Part shown: positions 9,117 to 17,489 of the stretch, piece after piece
Position numbering within the stretch: the stretch's first letter is position 1
How the letters are laid out: each line of letters begins with the position of its first letter
Assembly (NCBI GenBank): GCA_902627645.1
Contig: CACOJX010000006.1
Coordinates: 1 to 56,498, forward strand
Reading direction: 5' to 3'
DNA length: 56,498 nt
Source of the DNA: an uncultured Pelagibacteraceae bacterium
GTDB lineage: Bacteria > Pseudomonadota > Alphaproteobacteria > Pelagibacterales > Pelagibacteraceae
The notes under the pieces: model-generated
Told to the model about the DNA's origin: nothing
Database searches by the model: none
What the model saw: the letters and a program-made list of their open reading frames with translations, nothing else
Program-made: the position numbers and the translations under genes

Positions 9117-11650
9117 ATAATAAGATTAATTAATTTATTTTTAATATAGACACTTTTTTTTATCTCTTTAGATTCTAGAAATTTTTTAAGTCTTTCATTA
9201 TTTTTTATTTCTATCAATAATTCTTTTTCATTAATTTCGTTTGTAAAGCTCATGAGGTCTCTTTTTTTACCATTAATTTGTATTACAATATCAAATTTTT
9301 CTTTTATCAAAAATTGTTTGTCGACTACAGGCCATTTATCTCTATCTTGAGCATTTAAATCATCCAGACATTCATTACTTAAATGAGGAATTACTGGTGA
9401 GATAACTTTTAAAATTTTCTCATAATTTTTTAATAAGTTATCTTTGTTATTCACATTATTTATGTTTTTAGAAAAATAATTGTAAATTTCATATAAATTA
9501 GCAATTATGACGTTGTAGTGAAAATTTTCTAAATTTCTCGTGATTTTATCTATCATTTGATTTGTAAATATTTCTATCTTTTCTGGTTGATTTATATTCT
9601 TATTAATTTTTAAGTCTAAAATCATTTTATGTAGAGACCAAAATTTTTGAATGAATTTGAAAGAGGAAATCATTCCCTGTTCAGACCATTGAACATCTTT
9701 TTCTGGTGGGCTATCCGATAAAATAAAAAATCTCACTGCATCAGCTCCGTAACTATTAATTATATTTTGAGGATCAATTGTGTTTTTTTTTGATTTTGAC
9801 ATTGACTCACTTGGGCCAATTTTTATCTTTTCTGAGGGATTATTTTTTTTAAAAAAGTTTTTTCCATCTTTTGTTTCGACTTCGTCCGGTGACAACCAAT
9901 TATTATTACTATCTTTGTAAGTTTCATGGCATACCATTCCTTGAGTAAATAACCCTTCAAATGGCTCTAATTTTATGAAATCTTTAGTATCATGACCTAG
10001 CGCACGCATAAAAAATCTTGAATATAGCAGGTGCAAAATCGCATGCTCAACTCCACCAATATATTGGTCTACTGGCATCCAATATTTTATTTCGTTTAAA
10101 TCAAAACCATTATTTTTATTGTTAGATGAACAAAATCTCAAAAAATACCACGATGAGTCAACAAAAGTGTCTAAAGTATCAGTTTCTCTTATACATTTTT
10201 CCCCATTTATAATCACTTCTCTCCAATCTTTTTGGTGTTCCAAAGGATTGCCCTTCACATCAAGCTTAATATTTTCAGGTAGTTTAACTGGGAGATTTTC
10301 TTTTGGAATTTTAACTACATCTCCATTTTTATTATAAGCTATTGGTATGGGACAACCCCAATATCTTTGTCGTGAGACACCCCAGTCTTTTAATCTAAAA
10401 TTTATTTTTCTTTTACCTAATTTTTTTGTTTCCAATATATCTATTGTTTTAATAATAGATTCATCTGGAACTTTAAGTCCGTTAAGAAATTGTGAGTTAA
10501 AAATTATCCCAGGTCCTGTATAAGCTTCCTTATCAATTTCAAAATTTTTACTTTTTTCAGGTGGGCATACTACGGGCAAAATTTTTAATTTATACTTTCT
10601 TGCAAAATCAAGGTCTCTTTGATCATGTGCTGGACAACCAAAAACTGCACCAAAACCATAATCCATAAGAACAAAATTTGCAAAATAAACAGGGACTTCT
10701 TTTGTTTCATCTAGAGGATTTACTGCTTTAATATCTGTTTTAAAACCTATCTTTTCAGCATTAGCTATTGACTCTTCAGTAGTTCCAGTTTTAGCACATT
10801 CATTTTTAAATTTTACAAATTTATCATCATTTTTAAAATATTCTGATATAGGATGGTCAACTGATAAAGCCAAAAAAGAAAATCCAAATAGCGTATCTGG
10901 TCTAGTTGTGAAACATTTAATTTCTTTAACAGGTAACTTTGATTTTATTTTGAAATCGATTTCACAACCAAAAGATTTTCCAATCCAATTTTTTTGCATA
11001 ACTTTTACTTTATTAGGCCACTTATCAAGTTGATTTAAACCATCTAGTAAATCTGATGAAAATTTTGTTATGTTAAAAAACCATTGATTAAGTTTTTTTC
11101 TTTCTACCACGGCACCTGATCTCCAGCCCTTCCCATCAATTACTTGTTCATTTGCAAGAACAGTCTCATCAACTGGGTCCCAATTAACATAATTTTCTTT
11201 TCTATAAACAAGTCCTTTATCAAATAAATCAAGAAAGAAAGATTGCTGATGTTTATAGTAATCCTCAGAACATGTTGAAATTTCTCTATCCCAATCAATT
11301 GATAAACCAAGTTGTTTAAGCTGAGTTTTCATTGTTTCAATATTTTTTTCTGTCCATGTCTTAGGATCAAGTTTATTTTGTTTCGCAGCATTTTCAGCTG
11401 GCATACCAAATGAGTCCCATCCCATAGGATGCAAAACATTATAATTCTGCATGGATTTATATCTAGCTAGTACGTCTCCGATTGTATAGTTTCTTACATG
11501 GCCCATATGAATTTTTCCTGACGGGTAAGGAAACATTTCTAGACAGTAAAATTTTTGTTTTTTTTTATCTATTGAGGCTTTAAAAATTTTTTTTTTTTCC
11601 CAATAAGACTGCCATTTTTTTTCAATTATTTTGAAATTATATCTATCCAC
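9113..11650 (-). CDS. leuS: Leucyl-tRNA synthetase
   Basis: Class I synthetase charging tRNA-Leu. The HIGH-type motif [11 protein letters not shown] is at residues 41-51. The CP1 editing domain shows TTRPDTLFG near residue 250 and the KMSKS motif (SMSKSKKN) is near residue 615. 845 aa is full length. The first codon is GTG at 11650, chosen because [16 protein letters not shown] is the standard N-terminus and there is no ATG nearby. It is 21 bases downstream of the DUF3576 gene, and lptE and holA follow with overlaps, so all four are likely co-transcribed. Confidence 0.97.
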   Translation of the reverse strand: MDRYNFKIIEKKWQSYWEKKKIFKASIDKKKQKFYCLEMFPYPSGKIHMGHVRNYTIGDVLARYKSMQNYNVLHPMGWDSFGMPAENAAKQNKLDPKTWTEKNIETMKTQLKQLGLSIDWDREISTCSEDYYKHQQSFFLDLFDKGLVYRKENYVNWDPVDETVLANEQVIDGKGWRSGAVVERKKLNQWFFNITKFSSDLLDGLNQLDKWPNKVKVMQKNWIGKSFGCEIDFKIKSKLPVKEIKCFTTRPDTLFGFSFLALSVDHPISEYFKNDDKFVKFKNECAKTGTTEESIANAEKIGFKTDIKAVNPLDETKEVPVYFANFVLMDYGFGAVFGCPAHDQRDLDFARKYKLKILPVVCPPEKSKNFEIDKEAYTGPGIIFNSQFLNGLKVPDESIIKTIDILETKKLGKRKINFRLKDWGVSRQRYWGCPIPIAYNKNGDVVKIPKENLPVKLPENIKLDVKGNPLEHQKDWREVIINGEKCIRETDTLDTFVDSSWYFLRFCSSNNKNNGFDLNEIKYWMPVDQYIGGVEHAILHLLYSRFFMRALGHDTKDFIKLEPFEGLFTQGMVCHETYKDSNNNWLSPDEVETKDGKNFFKKNNPSEKIKIGPSESMSKSKKNTIDPQNIINSYGADAVRFFILSDSPPEKDVQWSEQGMISSFKFIQKFWSLHKMILDLKINKNINQPEKIEIFTNQMIDKITRNLENFHYNVIIANLYEIYNYFSKNINNVNNKDNLLKNYEKILKVISPVIPHLSNECLDDLNAQDRDKWPVVDKQFLIKEKFDIVIQINGKKRDLMSFTNEINEKELLIEIKNNERLKKFLESKEIKKSVYIKNKLINLII

Positions 11651-11671
11651 AAAACACCTTAGAAATTTAAT

Positions 11672-12247
11672 TTATCGTTGTTCAACCGGTATTGCTTTAT
11701 CTCCGCCTCGAGGATCCTTTTTTCTTCTTTCTTTAACGAGTTTTTCAATTCCTATTTTTTCCATCACAGCAGCTCTTTTTAAAATTGCTAATTGGATTTC
11801 ACCAGAAATTTTAGAGTCTATTAAATTAGTGCTACAGTTGTTTCTGTTATTATCACAAATACGTTCATGGACTATTATTTTTATTGCATCTGATCTAATT
11901 TCATTTGATAAAAAACGAACTGTTATCTTTAAATCTCTATTATTGTTACCACCACCATTAAACCAATCTGTGATTATTATTCCACCCGAATAACTCGCAT
12001 TAACTAAAGGAACAAAATCTAGTGTTTCGACAGAAGCTCTCCATAATTCATTAGCTGATGCAAAATCAAACACTCCACCTTTTTTGTTTGTTCCAAACCG
12101 AATACCCCTTCCTTCCTCAATATTTTTTCGAACTCTATCTTTCACGTTTACAGGATTATCTTTGACGTCAGATCTCTTATAAACTCCACACTCGGTAAGA
12201 AAGAAAAGCGAAAGTACGACCAATAGGTATTTTGAGATATTATACAT
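11672..12247 (-). CDS. DUF3576-family putative lipoprotein
   Basis: Small envelope protein of unknown function found upstream of leuS in Alphaproteobacteria. I chose the ATG at 12247 because it begins a compact signal peptide (MYNISKYLLVVLSLFFL) with a lipobox-like LTEC at residues 17-20; a GTG at 12274 would add nine residues in front. Glu at -1 of the Cys is not ideal for a lipobox. The mature part has the conserved-looking block ANELWRASVETLDFVPL and then IITDWF. The first gene of the leuS-lptE-holA unit; a role in the outer membrane is only inferred. Confidence 0.8.
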   Translation of the reverse strand: MYNISKYLLVVLSLFFLTECGVYKRSDVKDNPVNVKDRVRKNIEEGRGIRFGTNKKGGVFDFASANELWRASVETLDFVPLVNASYSGGIIITDWFNGGGNNNRDLKITVRFLSNEIRSDAIKIIVHERICDNNRNNCSTNLIDSKISGEIQLAILKRAAVMEKIGIEKLVKERRKKDPRGGDKAIPVEQR

Positions 12248-12299
12248 AAATCTAACTAATTGATTTAAAACCACTAGTAATACAAAATATCAATAAAAA

Positions 12300-12329
12300 T
12301 GTGAAATATTTTGTTGTAAAAATATCACA
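12300..12329. repeat. 30-base imperfect inverted repeat upstream of the porin
   Basis: TGTGAAATATTTT (12300-12312) and AAAAATATCACA (12318-12329) are near reverse complements around a 5-base loop, with a small bulge. It lies about 100 bases before the porin start, in the longest intergenic gap (12248-12430). It could be an operator or an RNA hairpin. The arms are AT-rich, so chance is possible. Confidence 0.35.
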
Positions 12330-12430
12330 CATAATAAAAAAAACCTCAGAAAATGGTATTAATTTTTAATAATCAAGAAAAAAACTGCTAAAAACCCAGC
12401 ATTCATATGAATAACTATAAGGAGATTAAT

Positions 12431-13510
12431 ATGATTAACTTAAAAAAAGTAGGTCTTACAGCATTAGCGGGTTCGCTAGCAGCGGTAACAGCTACAGCGG
12501 GAGAACTATCTGTAACGGGTGGTGCTAACGTAACTTACGTTACTACGTCTGGAAATAATACAGCAGCGTTAGGTAACGATAAAGATGTTAAATTCTCTGG
12601 AAGTGGTGAATTAGATAATGGTTGGACATTTGCAATTCATACTTTATCAAAAGATGATTTAACAGTATCTTCAACTGCAACTGTAATGACAATGGGATCA
12701 ATGGGTTCAATTGGTATAGGTACAGGCGGTGGAACTAACGTAGCAGGTGCTTACGATGAGCCGATCGCAACAGCATATGAGGAAAACTCAGATGCAGGTG
12801 GACAAGCTCCAGCAAACTATGTTGGGTCTTACAACGATGACAACGCATTAGTATACCAAATGCCAGCAATGGACTTTATGGGTGCTACAGTAACTGGTGG
12901 TTTAGAGTATTCTTTACAATCAGGTTCAGGTACAGCTAATGACGGTGGATCTGTTGCAAACAGCGATACATGGGGTAACTCATACGGTATCGGTTTAACA
13001 GCAACTTACGATGCATTATCAGTAGGTGCTTATTACTCTGAAAGAGAAAATAAGAACCATGCTGCTGACACAACTGTATCTGACGAGATGAATGCTTCAT
13101 ACTTCGTTAAATATGCAGCTGGTCCAGTAGTACTTTCTTATGCAGAGTTCGTAGTAGAATCAGGTTTAGCTGATGCAGGTACTTCAGCTTCTCCAGCAAC
13201 TACTGCTGCTAAGACTGTAGGTACACACTCAGGTATGTTTGATGGTGACATGATGTCAATTGCGTTTAACGTAAATGATAATTTATCACTTTCATGGTCA
13301 GAAATGACTGCTACATACGATCCACAAAACCACTCAGCAACAGGTGTTGATGAAGTTGGTGTAGATGAGAAGCATGAGTCATTACAACTTGCTTACTCAA
13401 TGGGTGGAATGTCTGTAAAAGCATACACAACTGAAATTACTAACCCTAATTTCGATGAAGATGCTGAGACTTACACTAAGAATGAAATCGCTTTAGGATT
13501 AGCATTCTAA
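12431..13510 (+). CDS. Outer-membrane porin (general porin family)
   Basis: Predicted trimeric beta-barrel porin and probably a very abundant outer-membrane protein. A clear Shine-Dalgarno AAGGAG (12419-12424) sits six bases before the ATG at 12431, which fixes this start over an upstream in-frame ATG at 12407. The signal peptide MINLKKVGLTALAGSLAAVTATA is followed by a mature chain of short alternating strands rich in Gly, Ala, Thr, Ser and Asp, with few Lys/Ile. It ends EIALGLAF, a C-terminal Phe as in Gram-negative porins. 359 aa. Codon use is visibly less AT-biased than the neighbours, consistent with high expression. A single-gene unit closed by a strong terminator; the solute is unknown. 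Confidence 0.88.
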   Translation: MINLKKVGLTALAGSLAAVTATAGELSVTGGANVTYVTTSGNNTAALGNDKDVKFSGSGELDNGWTFAIHTLSKDDLTVSSTATVMTMGSMGSIGIGTGGGTNVAGAYDEPIATAYEENSDAGGQAPANYVGSYNDDNALVYQMPAMDFMGATVTGGLEYSLQSGSGTANDGGSVANSDTWGNSYGIGLTATYDALSVGAYYSERENKNHAADTTVSDEMNASYFVKYAAGPVVLSYAEFVVESGLADAGTSASPATTAAKTVGTHSGMFDGDMMSIAFNVNDNLSLSWSEMTATYDPQNHSATGVDEVGVDEKHESLQLAYSMGGMSVKAYTTEITNPNFDEDAETYTKNEIALGLAF

Positions 13511-13522
13511 GTTTAGTTTAGA

Positions 13523-14098
13523 TTAAATTTTTAAAAACGGCCTAAGTTCGCTTAGGCCGTTTTTTTTTATCCAGTTTATACCTGCAAATCCAATAATTTT
13601 AGTCATCTTAAGTTTCTTGTAGTTTTTTTCATTTATTCCACCTAAAGCTATAAAGTTTGATCTTTGTGACAATGTAATGAAGTTGAATTTTGCAATAGAT
13701 AAAAAACTCTTAGATTTCGATGTCTTAAATAAAGGTGATAAGAAGATTTTAGAACATCCTTGTAATTTTTTTATATTAATCTCACTAATGTTATGTGCAG
13801 AGCCAAGAATCTCAAATTTTTTTGGTAGTGAATATTTAGATACAAAATTGATCTTTTTGTTAAATGATGGAATATATACTCCATTTAAACCTAATTTTAT
13901 TGCTAATTTAATATTATTTGAAATATAAAAATTTCTATTATCTGATTTACAAAATTTTTTAATTAATTTTATTATTTCAGGTTTTGGATTTTGTTCATAA
14001 TTACGAAATATTAGATCAATATTTTTTTCTAAATTTGTTAATTCTTCTATGTTATATTTGTCTATAAAATAATAAATATTTGGAGTTTTTTTTTGCAT
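13523..14098 (-). CDS. ThiE/TenI-like thiamine-phosphate synthase family protein (degenerate)
   Basis: TIM-barrel protein of the thiamine-phosphate synthase / TenI family. Visible family patterns are GSAHNISEI, KIFLSPLFKTSKSK, IALGGINEKN and GFAGINW. The usual substrate-binding GVHLGQ stretch reads GVYIPS, so the pyrophosphate/HMP site looks altered and true ThiE activity is doubtful. 191 aa. Its last codons (NGLSELRPFLKI) are made from the porin terminator hairpin in antisense. Its start overlaps the region of the divergent YggS-like gene. It could be a TenI-like regulator or a paralogue in thiamine salvage. Confidence 0.65.
   Translation of the reverse strand: MQKKTPNIYYFIDKYNIEELTNLEKNIDLIFRNYEQNPKPEIIKLIKKFCKSDNRNFYISNNIKLAIKLGLNGVYIPSFNKKINFVSKYSLPKKFEILGSAHNISEINIKKLQGCSKIFLSPLFKTSKSKSFLSIAKFNFITLSQRSNFIALGGINEKNYKKLKMTKIIGFAGINWIKKNGLSELRPFLKI
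13537..13568 (+). terminator. Rho-independent terminator after the porin gene
   Basis: A perfect 10-bp stem ACGGCCTAAG / CTTAGGCCGT with a TTCG tetraloop (13547-13550) is followed by eight T (13561-13568). It begins 27 bases after the porin stop. Upstream A residues (13533-13537) pair with the T-run, so it could act in both directions. It lies inside the 3' coding end of the convergent ThiE-like gene. Confidence 0.93.
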
Positions 14099-14116
14099 AT
14101 CTCTGTTTCTAATTTA

Positions 14117-14746
14117 ATGTCAATACAAAACGAACTCAAGTCTAGAACCAATCTAGAGGTAAGTCCAAACATAATCGCAGTCACTAAAACTTTTTCAATA
14201 CCTGTTATAAAACCTTTAATTGATCATGGCCATCTTCATTATGGTGAAAATAAAGTTCAAGAAGCTATGAGTAAATGGTCAGATCTCAAAAGTACCAACA
14301 AAGCTATTAAACTCCATATGATTGGAAAATTGCAGTCTAATAAGGTAAAATTTGCTGTTCCTTTATTTGATTATATTCATTCTTTAGATAATTTAAAATT
14401 GGCAGAAAAAATTTCAGCTGAACAGAAAAAATTGAAAAAAAATCTTAAAATTTTTATACAAATTAATATTGGTAATGAAGATCAAAAAAGCGGAATAGAT
14501 ATTAATAAAGCTGAAAATTTTTACAATAAATGTGTAAAAGAGTTAGATTTAGATATCATAGGCTTAATGTGTATACCTCCAGAAAAAGGTGATACAAAAA
14601 CCTTTTTTGCCTCAATGAATAAGCTCAATAAATCCCTTGGACTTAAACATTTAAGCATGGGAATGTCATCTGATTATTTAGATGCAATAAACTATGGATC
14701 TACTTTTGTCAGGATCGGATCAAGAATATTTGGTAAGAGATCTTAA
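14117..14746 (+). CDS. YggS-family PLP-binding protein (PLP homeostasis protein)
   Basis: Alanine-racemase-fold protein thought to buffer pyridoxal phosphate; no firm catalytic role. IIAVTKTF carries the PLP-binding Lys. The patterns LHYGENKVQEA, LHMIGKLQSNK, SLDNLKLAEKI, GLMCIPP, LSMGMSSDY and FVRIGSRIFG are strongly diagnostic. The ATG at 14117 gives 209 aa. A TTG at 14093 would add eight residues (MHISVSNL) that also resemble the family N-terminus but would overlap the divergent ThiE-like start, so the start is unsettled. It converges on the L,D-transpeptidase-like gene with a 4-base overlap. Confidence 0.92.
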   Translation: MSIQNELKSRTNLEVSPNIIAVTKTFSIPVIKPLIDHGHLHYGENKVQEAMSKWSDLKSTNKAIKLHMIGKLQSNKVKFAVPLFDYIHSLDNLKLAEKISAEQKKLKKNLKIFIQINIGNEDQKSGIDINKAENFYNKCVKELDLDIIGLMCIPPEKGDTKTFFASMNKLNKSLGLKHLSMGMSSDYLDAINYGSTFVRIGSRIFGKRS

Positions 14747-15234
14747 AGAATTTCTATTTTTGTTTTTTTATTTATTAATTTTAATAGAATTAACATGTCA
14801 TTTTTACTAATTGCGATACAGCCTAAAGTTTTATTGTAATTTTTCGTTAAATGTAAAAAAATCGCACTTCCTTTTTTTTTCTTAATTTTTTTAGTGTTAT
14901 AATTTATTGGAATTAACAGATCATAATTTTTTTGTTTACGGTAAAGATTTTCGAATCTGATATTTTTGTTTTTTTTTATTAATTTATTATAATGCTTACT
15001 ATTAACATCATCACACCAACCCATAAATCTTTTAATTTCAATTTTTTTAAGTTTAGTTTTTGGATTATGTATTCTATCCTTTCGATAATAAAGGGGCCCC
15101 AAAGAGTAAATGCCTTTAGGCGTTTTTTTATCTCCTTCAAATTTCCTCAAAGTAGTACCATTTTTTCCTATAGAGCAACTAAACTCAAAATCTTCACACA
15201 AAAGAGTTTCTTTATTTTTTAATATTATTCGCAT
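14743..15234 (-). CDS. L,D-transpeptidase-fold (YkuD) protein without a signal peptide
   Basis: YkuD-domain protein. The catalytic region is H128 in SAIFLHLTKN followed by TLGCIAI with the nucleophile C139, and the N-terminal part shows GDKKTPKGIYSLGPLYYR, typical of the family. 163 aa. No signal peptide or membrane segment is visible, which is odd for an enzyme expected to cross-link peptidoglycan in the periplasm; similar short forms occur in Alphaproteobacteria. It is divergent from the regulator at 15246 with only 11 bases between starts, and its 3' end overlaps the YggS-like gene by four bases. Confidence 0.8.
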   Translation of the reverse strand: MRIILKNKETLLCEDFEFSCSIGKNGTTLRKFEGDKKTPKGIYSLGPLYYRKDRIHNPKTKLKKIEIKRFMGWCDDVNSKHYNKLIKKNKNIRFENLYRKQKNYDLLIPINYNTKKIKKKKGSAIFLHLTKNYNKTLGCIAISKNDMLILLKLINKKTKIEIL

Positions 15235-15245
15235 ATTTTAAAATA

Positions 15246-15806
15246 ATGGGTTCAAAAACATTAATAATTCATGAATATCAAATTTTATCTGAAATATTAA
15301 CTGAAATTGATGAATATTTAAATTTTAAAATTTTGAATGTTGATAAAAATGGATTAAAGAATTTAGATCTTAATAAATTTGGAGATTATATAATTTTAAG
15401 TTCAAAAGATATTCCAAATATCAAAAATTGTTTAACATTACCAGATTTACCAATTAAATTTGATAAATTAATACAAATTATAAATATTACCTTTTTAAAA
15501 AGTAATTTTTCAAAACAATCTGAGGTTACAGTTGGAAAATATAAATTAGATTTAAATTCTAGAAAAATAATTTTTAAAAATGAAGACCTTAATTTGACTG
15601 AAAAAGAAACAGATTTAATAATTTATATAAAATCAAATAATAATGTAACCATAAAAGATTTACAAAATAATGTTTGGGGATACTCTGCGAATTTAGAGAC
15701 GCATACTGTTGAAACTCATATTTATAGACTTAGAAAAAAAATTAAAGAAAAATTTAATGACGACAATTTTATTGTTAATACAGAAAAAGGATATAAAATA
15801 ATTTGA
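15246..15806 (+). CDS. OmpR-type winged-helix regulator with degenerate receiver domain
   Basis: Likely DNA-binding transcription regulator. The C-terminal half (about 94-186) is an OmpR/PhoB winged helix: LTEKETDLIIYI, then NVWGYSANLETHTVETHIYRLRKKI and a final TEKGYKII hairpin. The N-terminal 90 residues have the size and strand pattern of a receiver, but at the phospho-acceptor strand the sequence reads DYIILSSKD with no Asp at the expected end. Phosphorylation-independent action is therefore likely. 186 aa. The gene is divergent from the L,D-transpeptidase-like gene and overlaps the ArfA-like ORF. Target genes are unknown; the divergent neighbour is a candidate. Confidence 0.8.
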   Translation: MGSKTLIIHEYQILSEILTEIDEYLNFKILNVDKNGLKNLDLNKFGDYIILSSKDIPNIKNCLTLPDLPIKFDKLIQIINITFLKSNFSKQSEVTVGKYKLDLNSRKIIFKNEDLNLTEKETDLIIYIKSNNNVTIKDLQNNVWGYSANLETHTVETHIYRLRKKIKEKFNDDNFIVNTEKGYKII

Positions 15807-15937
15807 AAAAAAATCCTGTAGCGAAAACTTTATCAAACAAACAATACAAGCCTAAAATTGTTAAACCAAAAAAAGGGAAAGGTAGTTTCAAAAGAAAAAA
15901 ATTAAAGTCTAGCTCCAATTTGTTGAATAATTTTTGA
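15803..15937 (+). CDS. ArfA-like alternative ribosome-rescue micro-protein (44 aa)
   Basis: Short ORF starting with TTG at 15803, overlapping the stop of the winged-helix gene (TTGA) and ending at TGA 15935-15937 inside the convergent PfkB gene. The peptide is very basic and includes NPVAKTLSNKQYKPKIV and then KKGKGSFKRKK. The Lys/Gly block resembles the KKGKGSYxRK segment of ArfA, which recruits RF2 to ribosomes stalled on non-stop mRNA. The frame is closed by TAA at 15794, so TTG is the only plausible start. Short length, overlaps and lack of homology search limit confidence. Confidence 0.6.
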   Translation: MKKNPVAKTLSNKQYKPKIVKPKKGKGSFKRKKLKSSSNLLNNF

Positions 15938-16831
15938 TGCCATCTCGGTTGCTTTTTCTAAACAATTTTTTTGAGGAAGATTATTTAAATAACTATGAAG
16001 ATATCCACTTGCAAATAAATCTCCTGCTCCTGTCAAATCAACAATTTTTAAATTTTTTTTAATTCCAATTTCTTCAATATTATCCCCTTTAATCGAGACA
16101 GCTCCATTTGCCCCCCTTGTAATTACCAGTAATTTTTTTGTTTCTTTACCAAATCTAATTACATCATCGAAATTCTTTGCGTTTATCAATGACATGATCT
16201 CTGCCTCATTTGCAAAAGTTATATCTATTTTATTTTTAACTAACTCTAAAAAATGAGTTTTATGTCTGTCTACACAAAATTTATCTGACAATGACATAGC
16301 AACTTTATTTGCATTATTAATTGCTTTATCAAATGCTTTTTTGGGATCGCCCTCATCCCAAAGGTAACCCTCTAAAAAGATTATTTCACTATTTTTTATT
16401 GAATCTACATTAATATCATTTTCATTTATTTTTCCTGCTATACCAAGATATGTACACATAGTTCTCTCAGAGTCGGGAGTAATCAAAATTAAGCAAGTGC
16501 CTGTTGGGAGCTCCTCTTTTTTTTTTGAATATATAAAATTAACGTTTTCTTTTTTAAGACCTATTTCATATTTTTTTCCAAGGTCATCATCAGAAACTTT
16601 TCCAACAAATCCCACATTGATACCTTGTTGTGATAAACCAACAATTGAATTAGCTACAGAGCCACCTGAGATAGTTTTTTCAATTTTTAAATTTGATAAA
16701 AGTTTCATGAATTCATCTTTATCAAAAATTAATTTCATATTACCCTTAGATAAATTGTTTTGAGAAATAAAATCCTCTTTTACTTTGCAGATAACATCAA
16801 CTATTGCGTTTCCAATACCCAGGACTCTCAT
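15902..16831 (-). CDS. PfkB-family sugar/adenosine kinase
   Basis: Ribokinase-like kinase, in Alphaproteobacteria usually annotated as adenosine kinase. The N-terminus is MRVLGIGNAIVDVICKV. SGGSVANSIVGLSQQG and GKVSDDDLGKKY follow, and the C-terminal PfkB signature DLTGAGDLFASGYL carries the catalytic Asp of GAGD. From ATG 16831 the protein is 309 aa. A longer in-frame reading up to 16942 would overlap nth and adds non-homologous residues, so it is rejected. Four bases separate it from nth. Its 3' end overlaps the ArfA-like ORF. Substrate not proven. Confidence 0.88.
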   Translation of the reverse strand: MRVLGIGNAIVDVICKVKEDFISQNNLSKGNMKLIFDKDEFMKLLSNLKIEKTISGGSVANSIVGLSQQGINVGFVGKVSDDDLGKKYEIGLKKENVNFIYSKKKEELPTGTCLILITPDSERTMCTYLGIAGKINENDINVDSIKNSEIIFLEGYLWDEGDPKKAFDKAINNANKVAMSLSDKFCVDRHKTHFLELVKNKIDITFANEAEIMSLINAKNFDDVIRFGKETKKLLVITRGANGAVSIKGDNIEEIGIKKNLKIVDLTGAGDLFASGYLHSYLNNLPQKNCLEKATEMASKIIQQIGARL

Positions 16832-16835
16832 TAAA

Positions 16836-17489
16836 TTACGCTTTTTTTGTTTTAATTGGTTTTGTTCTTTTAGGATAACAAGTCTTACAAATTTTACAAG
16901 TGACCCCAAAACAATCTCTAGCTTTACAATATTCTCTACCATAATAGATTATTTGAAGATGGAGTTTATTCCAATTTTTTCTTGGAAATAATCTTTTTAA
17001 ATCTTTTTCAGTTTGAACAACATTTTTACCATTTGAAAGCCCCCATCTTTGAGCGAGTCTGTGAATATGTGTATCGATTGGAAAAGCTGGATATCCAAAT
17101 CCTTGAGACATCACAACACTAGCTGTTTTATGTCCTACCCCTGGTAATTTTTCGAGCTCATCGTAAGTTTTTGGAACTTTACCTTTATGTTTCTCAATCA
17201 ATATTTTAGAAAGATTGTAAATACTTTTAGCTTTAATTCTAAAGATACCAATTTTTTTTATTAATTTTTCAATCTTTTTTCTGCCTAATTTTACAAAATG
17301 TTTTGGTTGGTGATATTTAGGATAAATTTTGCTAGTAACATTATTTACATTTACATCTGTGCATTGAGCTGAAAGTAAGACTGAGATAAGTAAAGTGAAA
17401 ACATTTCTGCTTTTCAATGGTACTTTAATTGATGGATAAGTTTTATTAAGTATTTTTAGGATTATTTTAGCTCTTTGAGACTCATTCAT
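16836..17489 (-). CDS. nth: Endonuclease III (DNA glycosylase/AP lyase)
   Basis: Base-excision repair of oxidised pyrimidines. The helix-hairpin-helix LPGVGHKTA is at residues 115-123 with catalytic Lys121, followed by PIDTHIHRL with Asp139. The C-terminal Cys cluster is unusual: Cys at 188, 193, 198, 201 and 204, whereas the classic [4Fe-4S] loop has spacing 6-2-5. 217 aa is standard. Its ATG overlaps the dapB stop by four bases. Confidence 0.95.
   Translation of the reverse strand: MNESQRAKIILKILNKTYPSIKVPLKSRNVFTLLISVLLSAQCTDVNVNNVTSKIYPKYHQPKHFVKLGRKKIEKLIKKIGIFRIKAKSIYNLSKILIEKHKGKVPKTYDELEKLPGVGHKTASVVMSQGFGYPAFPIDTHIHRLAQRWGLSNGKNVVQTEKDLKRLFPRKNWNKLHLQIIYYGREYCKARDCFGVTCKICKTCYPKRTKPIKTKKA

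Noticed and set aside
11642-11652. CTATCCACA near the leuS start as a DnaA box
   Set aside because: Single 8/9 match in a coding-start region, with no cluster of boxes or AT-rich unwinding element that stands out from the background.
16832-16942. Longer N-terminus of the PfkB kinase reaching into nth
   Set aside because: It would overlap nth on the same strand and adds 37 residues without family resemblance before MRVLGIGNAIVDV.
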